From the NCBI GenBank assembly GCA_001898335.1, contig MKTS01000004.1, positions 1 through 64,000 of the forward strand: 64,000 bases of DNA, written 5' to 3'. This document shows, in pieces, positions 39,044-48,000 of the stretch. How positions within the stretch are numbered: position 1 is the first letter of the stretch; every line of letters begins with the position of its first letter. Origin of the DNA: Mucilaginibacter sp. 44-25 (GTDB taxonomy: Bacteria > Bacteroidota > Bacteroidia > Sphingobacteriales > Sphingobacteriaceae). The notes below the pieces were generated by a model that was given only the letters and a program-made list of their open reading frames with translations, ran no database searches and was not told where the DNA came from. A program made the position numbers and the translations under genes.

Positions 39044-41026
39044 CTATTCTACTTTTATCACAGCAAACTCAGTGCGCCTGTTAAGCTGCCGGCCAGCAGG
39101 ATTATCCTTGCCGTTGGGTAACGTGTTAGGTGCAATTGGGCGGCGTTCGCCGTACCCTTTTGCATAAATGCGGTCTTCGGCAATGCCCATGCTAATGATG
39201 TAGTCTACACAAGCTTGCGCGCGGCGCTGCGACAGGGCCATATTGTACTGGTCGCTGCCTTTAGCATCGGTATGAGCAGCCAGTTCTACTTTTATTTTAG
39301 GATTATCCTTCATTGTGGTAACCAGTTCATTCAGTACCGTTCTTGATTCCGGGCGAAGGGTGGCTTTATCGTAGTCATAAAGCACATTGTTGATCACAAT
39401 AGGCTTATCTTTCTTAAAGGCTTGCAGGCATATATCAGGGTTAAACAAGGTATCTCCCTGCATCTCGCGGCCCGCTGCAGGTACCGGCAATACTTTGGTA
39501 AAGTAGCCTTCTTTCTCAAGCACCAGATTGTAAGGCCTGCTGGTTTTTACATTAAAGCTGTACCGCGCGGTTTTATCGGTTACCATAGATTTAATGGTTT
39601 GCTTACTTAACGAATCAACAAAACTTACCTTAACGCCGGCAAGTGCTTTACGGGTATCGCAATCAACCACCAGGCCGCTTAACGCATGGCGTTTATCATA
39701 AGCTTCGAAAAGGTTTAAACAGCAATCAGATTCCCTGTCAGAGCTGATGTAGAACTTATTGGTGTTAGCCGGATCGGGCACGTAGTACAGATCGTCTTTG
39801 GCAGAATTCATTGGGTAACCCATATTCACCGGGGTGCTCCAATTGCCATTGTTGTTCATGGTTTCAAAAAAATCAAAACCACCTAAACCGGTGAAGCCTT
39901 TTGAGCTGTAAACCAGGCGCTTGTTTTGAACATCGTAATACGGTGTCTGTTCATTCTGGCTGGTGTTCACCATTGAACCAAGATTTTTTGAATTAATGGG
40001 ACTGCCGTCGCCATTGAGATCGGCTACCCAAATATCGTCGCCACCATAGCCACCAGGCTTGGTTGATGCAAAGTACATTTGTTTACCATCGGCAGTAATA
40101 TATGGTTGTATAGAGTTAAAACCTTCGGCATTTACATTAGCGTTTAATTTTTCGGGGGCACCCCAAACACCATCGATGCCTTTACGGCTGGTATAAATAG
40201 CATAGGTTGATTTGCTACCCACCTTAAACCAACGGGTAAAATAAATATGCTGCCCATCGGGTGTGAAGGCCGGCGTACCGTATTCCAGCTCTTTACTTTT
40301 CATGCTGCCATCATCTTTAAACTGTACTTGCTGCGGCTGGCCGCTGCCATCATTCTTCAGCATGTAAAGCCTGTTCACATGAGTTTTTTCATCCCTGGCA
40401 AACCTTGATGAAGTAAAATAGCTGACGCCATCTTTGAGATACATGGCATAGTCAGACCCATCAGAAGACCAAGGGCCTTTACGTTTTGCAACATCTATCA
40501 GCAACGGGTATTTATATTGTTCCTTTGCAAAGCGGCAATTGGTGATCTCCTTATCAGCAATGGCGCGGTATTTTGCATCGCCTTTGTAATTCGCATTAAA
40601 ATCTGTAAGCTGTTTTATAGCTTCGTCAAAACGCTGGTTGGCACGCAGGCACACGCCATACCAAAGGCGGCTCAGCGGAAATTTAGCTTCATCGCCTTCC
40701 TGTAGTACACGATAGTACCATGGTTCGGCTTCCAGGTAATTTTCATATCCGCGGTATGATTCGCCCAACTGATAGGCGATGTACGACTTGTCGCTTACCT
40801 TACCCTCCCTTAATTTGCTCACCTTTCCGCCGCCGCTGTAGGGGATAGATTGCTGGATAACAAGGTTCATGCCCTCTGCCGCTTTGCGGTAATAGTAAGC
40901 AGCTTCGTAATAATCCTTATTATTAAAGGCTTTATCGGCCAGTGCACGAGGGTTATCCTTGCTGTACTGTGCATGTACGGGCGCTGTTGCCGCAATTAAT
41001 AATAATATGGTTAATAGTTTTTTCAT
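39044..41026 (-). CDS. OmpA family protein with TPR and PD40 repeats (PorE-like)
   Basis: About 660 residues from the ATG at 41026, which gives the signal peptide MKKLLTILLLIAATAPVHAQ; ATG 41032 is equally near. Domains in order: TPR-like repeats (about 20-180, with ALADKAFNNKDYYEAAYYYRK), PD40/WD-like beta-propeller units (about 190-440, such as GTPAFTPDGQHIYFTRW), a carboxypeptidase-regulatory-like domain (ALSGLVVDCDTRKALAGVKV) and a C-terminal OmpA domain (VELAAHTDAKGSDQYN, near 575). This layout matches PorE/SprE-neighbour proteins that link type IX secretion substrates to peptidoglycan. It follows PorP by ten bases. Confidence 0.9.
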   Translation of the reverse strand: MKKLLTILLLIAATAPVHAQYSKDNPRALADKAFNNKDYYEAAYYYRKAAEGMNLVIQQSIPYSGGGKVSKLREGKVSDKSYIAYQLGESYRGYENYLEAEPWYYRVLQEGDEAKFPLSRLWYGVCLRANQRFDEAIKQLTDFNANYKGDAKYRAIADKEITNCRFAKEQYKYPLLIDVAKRKGPWSSDGSDYAMYLKDGVSYFTSSRFARDEKTHVNRLYMLKNDGSGQPQQVQFKDDGSMKSKELEYGTPAFTPDGQHIYFTRWFKVGSKSTYAIYTSRKGIDGVWGAPEKLNANVNAEGFNSIQPYITADGKQMYFASTKPGGYGGDDIWVADLNGDGSPINSKNLGSMVNTSQNEQTPYYDVQNKRLVYSSKGFTGLGGFDFFETMNNNGNWSTPVNMGYPMNSAKDDLYYVPDPANTNKFYISSDRESDCCLNLFEAYDKRHALSGLVVDCDTRKALAGVKVSFVDSLSKQTIKSMVTDKTARYSFNVKTSRPYNLVLEKEGYFTKVLPVPAAGREMQGDTLFNPDICLQAFKKDKPIVINNVLYDYDKATLRPESRTVLNELVTTMKDNPKIKVELAAHTDAKGSDQYNMALSQRRAQACVDYIISMGIAEDRIYAKGYGERRPIAPNTLPNGKDNPAGRQLNRRTEFAVIKVE

Positions 41027-41036
41027 AAGCATAAGA

Positions 41037-42044
41037 TTATAGCCTTGGGCAAATAGGTTCCGGCTCCTGTATACGCCTGCGGAATACGTAGCTGATAGAT
41101 AACTCAATACCGCCCTGGCCAAAAGCCGACCGGGTTTGTGTGGTATTAAAATCATAGCTGGCGCCAATGATCATATTATTAAAATGGTAGCCTACGTTAG
41201 CTATGGCAGCGTCTTTAAAGCGGTACATAGCGCCTAAAATGAGGCCCTTATCAGCGTCAACCTTAAACTCGCTGTACGCACCCGCTGCCTTTTCCTGGGC
41301 TTTTTGCTGTTTCATGTAAATAGCATGCGGCACCAGGTCAAAACTCTCATTTATCTTTAGGCGAATACCCGCATGGGCAGTATAGCGCATCGGCAGGCGC
41401 TGCGCGGTACTGGTATTAGATGCCATAGCGATGGGATCTTTTGAACGAGCCAGATGCGACACACTGAACCCGCCAAAGAAGTTAGCATTGTGCGATGGGT
41501 CGCCGTCATAATAGAAAGCACCCGCACCGGCATCAAATACAGTGGCGTTGGTGTTCAGGAAGTTCTCATTACTTGGTAAGGTTGGGTCAAACCCGCTGGC
41601 AGGGTTAAACTGACTGCCGTATTGCGCCTTATTAGCATCAAAAAAACGGTTGATCAACCCTGCCTGCACGCCAAAGCTTACCTTTTTGTAACCATCATTT
41701 GATATGGCGATGTTGTATGAGAACGAGCCATAGGCCGAGAAGTAGTTATACCCGATGTCGCCGGCACCTTGATTCAGGATGTTAACGCCTACACCCACAC
41801 GGTCTGTAGGCCTGAAATCGGCAGAAACGGCACCGGTTTGATAAGCATTATTAATGGTGGCATACTGGTTTTTAAAATTTCCGGTTACCCGGGCATCTCC
41901 ATTAAAAACGCCTGTTAGCGCAGGGTTAAGATACATGGGATAAGCATAATACTGCGAAAAATGCGGATCTATTTGGGCAAAGAGTCGGTTGGCTGCTCCT
42001 ATCAGGAGCAGCACCGCTATCATAACTATTATCTTTTTTTTCAT
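41037..42044 (-). CDS. Type IX secretion system PorP/SprF family membrane protein
   Basis: 335-residue outer-membrane beta-barrel protein with signal peptide (about 1-23, ending LFAQ). The PorP/SprF opening QIDPHFSQYYAYPMYLNPALTG is diagnostic, followed by NYKNQ-like strands, GVGVNILNQGAGDIGYN, and a C-terminal IELSISYVFRRR strand. Such proteins are paired with T9SS substrates carrying a type B sorting domain and help hold them at the surface. It lies 19 bases after the adhesin gene, so it is very likely the dedicated partner of that adhesin. Confidence 0.93.
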   Translation of the reverse strand: MKKKIIVMIAVLLLIGAANRLFAQIDPHFSQYYAYPMYLNPALTGVFNGDARVTGNFKNQYATINNAYQTGAVSADFRPTDRVGVGVNILNQGAGDIGYNYFSAYGSFSYNIAISNDGYKKVSFGVQAGLINRFFDANKAQYGSQFNPASGFDPTLPSNENFLNTNATVFDAGAGAFYYDGDPSHNANFFGGFSVSHLARSKDPIAMASNTSTAQRLPMRYTAHAGIRLKINESFDLVPHAIYMKQQKAQEKAAGAYSEFKVDADKGLILGAMYRFKDAAIANVGYHFNNMIIGASYDFNTTQTRSAFGQGGIELSISYVFRRRIQEPEPICPRL

Positions 42045-42063
42045 GTGAATAGATTTAGAGAGA

Positions 42064-45000
42064 TTATCTGATCAGTGTTACGGTACCTTTTTTCCTGACC
42101 ACCTGGCCACTGTTGAGAGTTACATCTGCGTAGTACACGTAAACACCTACTGGTTGCGCATGTCCTTTATAAGTACCGTCCCAACCTGCAGTTTTATTAG
42201 TAGTGCGGAACTGCTGCTCGCCCCACTGATCGTACACAGCAAAAGTTATACTCTTAATGTTGGTGCCATACACATACAGCACATCGTTGTTACCATCCCC
42301 ATTAGGTGTAAAGGCGTTTGGAATAAATATTCCGTCACCGAACGGATTAGAGCTGGTACCGGTAACCGCGTTAGAATTTGCACTCAACTGGCAGGCACTT
42401 GCCCCCAACGCACGCACCACAATGGTTACCGATTGGTTAGGGTTTAGCCCGCCAACCGTATGCGTTAAACCATTAGCGCCCGAGCTTGGGGCTATGTATG
42501 TAGCACCATTATCCAAACTCACCTCGTAGCCTGTGGCATCTGGCGCCGAATTGTAAGCGAAGGTTACGCTTGAAGTGGTGGTGGTTTGTACAGTAACCAC
42601 CGGTGCAGGCAGCGGGCCTAACACCTTAACGGTAACTGCCGCGCGTGTTGCAGATACACAACTTGTAGCTGTACTTACCGCCTCTACATAATAAGTAGTG
42701 GTATTAGTAAGCACCGGGGTGACGAAGCTGGTACCTGTAAATAGCGCTGTTCCGCCGGTTGCATTAGCATACCACTTTAAGGTTGTACCTGCTTCTGCTG
42801 TCGCAGTAATGGTGGTGGTGTTGTTAGGGCATATTTCTGTACCGCTTGTAGATGCTACTGGTACAGCCGGCCCCTGGTTAACAGTAACTATTACCTGTGT
42901 ACGGGTTGCCGACGGACAGCCATCCTCGTTAATCGCTTCTACATAATAAGTGGTATTGGCATTTAACACCGGCGTATTGTAGGCGGTACCGGTGAAGGCG
43001 GCTGTGCCTCCCGTAGCCACGGTGTAAAACTTATAAGTAAAGTTCGGTTGCGCATTGGTAACGTTCAGCACCGCGCTTGTGCCGGCACATGTTGTCACCG
43101 GCACATCGTTAGCGATAACCGGCGGCGCGGGTGCCGGCCTTGTGGTAACCTGTACCATGGCCAGATTACTGCTGCTGCAACCGTTGCTGTTAAATGCAGC
43201 TACATAGAAATTTGTAGTTGCCGTAACAGCATCTGTTACATAGGTTGGCCCGGTGAACAATACAGTGGTTTGTGCCGGAGAGCTGTACCATTTGTAAGTA
43301 ATACCATTCTGCGGAGCGGCAACACTTAGCGTAGCACTGCTGCCAGGGCATACCGCCACATTTGTTGCAGTAACCGTTGGATCGGGTGGCAGCGGGCTAA
43401 CGGTAACCGTAAACGGAGTGCGGGTTGACGGGTTACAGTTGCCTGCACTTGCAGCTTCAACATAGTATGTTGTTGTTGCCGAAATATTCACCGTGTATTC
43501 CGTGCCGGTGTACAGGAGCATGCCACCTGTGGCCGCCGTGTACCATCTGTAAACCAGATCGGCCTGCGGGTTAGCGATCGTGATGGTGAAGTCGCTGCCA
43601 TTGCAAGCCACTAAACCACCTGCCGGTGCCTGTACCTGCGGAGGATTGGGAGCAGGCACAACGGTTATATCTGCACGGGCGCGGGTTGCGCTTGTACAGT
43701 TCCCTTGTACGGCCTCAACAAACAGCGATACGTTTGAAGTTACATTGTTAAGTGTGTAGCTCGTACCTGTAAATACCGGTGTGGCCGATGTGGCATCTGT
43801 ATAGAAATTGTATTGTTGACCGGCTACCGGGTTGTTAACGCTAATGGTAACTGAACCTCCGGTACAAACTATAGTGCTGTTTGCGCTAAGCGCAGGTGCA
43901 TTAATAACCCCTGTTACGGCAACGGCTACCGCGGCACGGCCACCATTGTTAATACAGCCGCCGGCATTGTTCACCGCCTCTACATAGAATGTTGTGTTTT
44001 GGCTGATCGGCGCAGTGGTAATGGTTGCACCGGTATAAGCTATTGTACCAGCGGTTGCTGTGGTGTACCAATTGTAGGTAACCCCTGCATCAGGGTTGGT
44101 AACGCTTAATGTTGCGGTGCCGCCTGTACAAACTTGTATGTTAGGTGCATCTACACCCGGTTTAGCAGGGCGCGGATTTACAGTAACTATAGCTGTTGTG
44201 CGCGATGGGCTTGCACAAGTACCGTTGCTTAACTCGGCATAATAGGTGCTGTTGGTAAGCGGCGTTACGGTATAGCTTGGCCCGGTGAATAATAATGTGC
44301 CGTTGGTGGCAGCATCATACCAGCGTACCGTTGCAGTGCCAGCGTTAGTGACGGTAAACGTTACGGTTTCGCCGGCGCAGATGGTTGCCGCTGTTTGGTT
44401 AAGCGTTGGGTTTACCGGTGATGGCGTTACGTTTGCGGTTACCGCCACACGGTTAGGGTTAGCACAACCGTTTGATGTGCGGCTACTGCCTACATAATAA
44501 GTTGTAGTGGCATTTAATGCCGGGGTTGTAAAAGTTACGCCCGTACCTGCCACTGTATTGCCGGTAGCGCTGGTGTACCAGGTATAGGTAACACCTGCCT
44601 TAGGATTGTTCACCGTAAATGTAGCTGTTGAGCCTGAGCATATATTTAAAGTTGACAGGTTTACAATAGGTGCATCAACCTGCTTGCTTGCATAGTAAAC
44701 ATCAGCAGTATTAAATAAGGCAGCTACGGCACTGTTTAATCTTATCTCGATACGATCAAAAGCAGCTTTTGGTGCAAACCTGATGATAGCGGTGCGGCCA
44801 CCGGCCAGCACTCGTAAACCGATGAGGCTGCTGCTCAGGTTTATCCTGTCACCGTTATAAGTAGCACCATTGTAAGAAGCTATCTGCAATTGGTTAAGTA
44901 CCGTTGCGGAAGCTATATTAGCCGGTATAGCTATTTTAACCGTAACACTATCGCCTGCTAAACCGCCATCGCTGAATATGAGTTGCTGGGCCACGTATGA

Positions 45001-48000
45001 GCCAAGCACAGCTACCGGCATGTTAAGGCGGGCAAAGTTTGTGGTGTCTGTATCTATCGAATTATTAGGGTCGGTTATTGAGCATCCTACACATAGCAAT
45101 CCGCCGTTTACATCTGTTAGTTGAGTTGACGCGAAATCACATGATGTTGAGAATATCGGGTTAACCGTAATGGTAACCGGCGTACGCGATGCACTGGCAC
45201 AGCCGGTTGCCGTTAACACCGCCTCTACATAGTAAGTAGCGTTTGATGTTAATACAGGCGTGGTGAAAGTTGCACCGGTAAATATCGCCGTGCCACCTGT
45301 AGCGGAGGTATACCATTTAAAGGCAACACCCGCAGTGGTAGATGAAGCAGTAAGCGTAGCGGTTTGGCCCGATGATATCTGCGCGCCGGCCGGGGTAACA
45401 GTAACTGTTGGGTTAGCCGGCGTTGGATTAACATTTACCTTAACCTCAGCCCTGGTCGCGCTAACGCAGGTACCAGATGCGGCCTCAACAAAGTAAGATT
45501 TGCTTGTAGTAAGCTCAGGCGTTACAAACGTAGCACCAGTAGCTACCGGCCTACCACCTGTTGCGGTAGTATACCAATAAAACGTTACGCCTGGTTGGGT
45601 TGAGCTTGCGGTCAGAGTAGCTGTTGAACCCGAGCAGGTTTGTACGGTGCTTTGCTGCACAGTTGGCACCAGCGGTATAGCCGTTACATTAGCTGTAACC
45701 TGTGTACGGGCCGAACTACCGCAGCCCCCCGCAGCCTGCGCTTCTGCGTAATATGTAGCGTTAGCGGTAAGCGGGGCGGTTGTAAAGGTGTTACCTGTTG
45801 CTAAAGGAGCGCCGCCTGTTGGGGTAGCGTACCATGCAAAGGTTACACCGGTTACAGCGGTAGCCGTAAAGGTTGCCGGCTGACCAGAGCAGACCTTAAC
45901 AGTTGGAACAGCTACCACAGGTGCGTTAGGAGCCGGCGTTACGGTAATCACTACCGGGGTACGCACGGCCTGGGCACATCCATCAGCTGTGCGGCTTGCT
46001 TCTGCGTAGTAGGTAACATTTGATGTAAGTACCGGTGTGTTAAACGTTGCTCCTGTTGCTACGGGCGTACCGCCTGTTGCAGTGGTATACCATTTAATGG
46101 TAACGTGGCTCGGGGCCGTTGCGCTAAGCGTTGCTTGCGTTCCGGTACAGGCGGTAACACTTGCCGCGGTTACCGTTGGCGCGGCAACAGATTGTGCAGC
46201 ATCATAAATATTTAATGCTGTTAAAACACCGGCAACGCCCGAGTTCAACCTCACTTCTACCCTGTCGAAGTCTGCGGTGGCTTTGAATGCCACGCGGAAA
46301 CGGCTGGTGTTGTTTAATAAGGTAACGGTAAGCAAGGCGCCATTAAGGGCTGTTCTATCGTTATTGAACGTAGCACCGTTGTAGGTTGCTAAACTTATCT
46401 GTGATAGTACGCCTACGCTTGCAAGGCTGCCCGGAACACCAAACTCTACAATAATGCTATCGCCGTTGCGGCCAATGTTGGCAAACCTTAAGGTCTGATC
46501 AGCATAACCACCCAAAATGCCAACAGGCACATTTAATTGAGAGAAGGTGTTACGATCGTTATCAACGGCGCCGTTTCCGTTTGATATTCCGCATAGCGCA
46601 CATAGCAAGCCGCCGCCAACTGTATTGGTTTGTGCAATTGCCGAACCACAAGGTACCGGGTTAGTAGATGTTGAGTTAAGGGTAATAGCACCAGCCGCCC
46701 TTGCTGCAGATATCACGCCGGCTTGTGTAACGGCCTCTGCATAGTAAGTGGTGGGTGCAAATACCGACGGTGTATTAAATGTTGCGCCGGTATACAAAAT
46801 TGTTCCTCCGGTTGGCTGTGTATACCAGTTAAAGGTAACATTAGGTGTGGTTGATGATGCCACCAATGTTGCCGATGTACCCGGGTCAACCGCTTGTGTT
46901 GGCGGTACCACCGTTACATTAGGCACCACAACCGGTGTTACCGTTACCGATGCCGGTGTACGGTCCGGCGATGGGCAATCGCCCAGTACCGCTTCGGCAT
47001 AGTAAGTTTTATTTGCTGATAGCGCCGGTGTAGTGAACGTAGCACCAGTGAACACTGGTGTGCCGCCGGTTGCGGATTCGTACCACTTAATAACCGTACC
47101 GGTGGCGCCTGTTGCCTTAAACGTAGCGGTTTGGCCGGCGGTTATAGTGCTGGTTGGCGGTATTACCGTAGGTTTGGAAGGAGGATTGTTTGCCGTTACT
47201 GTTATAGGGTACCGCACCAGGCTAACGCAGGTACCACGGCTGTACTCTACATAGTAAGTAGTAGTTGCGGTTAAGTTAGTGGTGGTATAAGATAAACCTG
47301 TTTTAAGCGCAGTGCCTCCGGTTGGGTTGGCAAACCAGCTGATGGTGCCGGTGGTTGGCGCTGTAACCGTTAGCGTTGCCGGGCTGCCGCTGCATATTTG
47401 CGGCGAGCCATTACCAAACACCGGTTTAGGGAACTGCTGTACGGCATAATAAACATCAAGCGCGGTAAGCAAGCCCGCAGCACCCGCGTTCAAGCGGATC
47501 TGTACCCTGTCATAATTACCGGTTGCCGGGATGAAAACGCCGTAGCGGTTACCCGGCCCTAACAGGCGTAGCGTTAATAAATTATTATCAAGCGTATATC
47601 TGCCTACCTGTGTAGCGCCATTGTATAACGCTACAGAGATCTGGCCGAGCAAGCTTACATCGGCCAGTCCTACCGGTGAGCGAAAAACAAGTTTTACTGT
47701 ATCACCGGCAAGGCCCGGTTGTTGGAACACCAGGTTTTGCTCCTGATAACCACCTAAAAGGCCTGCTATTACATGCAGGGTTGAAGCAGTAGTGGTATCA
47801 GCGTCTGTAGCAAGCGCGCCGTTCTCAACAAAACAACCAACGCACAGGCCATTAGTATTGCTGGTTTGCACGTTGGCAAATGAACATGGCGAGTTGTTGT
47901 TAATGTTTACACTGATGGTGATGGATGTACGCGCTGCTGATTCGCAGCCTGCAGTATTAAATGCAGCTACATAATAGGTTGTATTAGTAAATAAAACCGG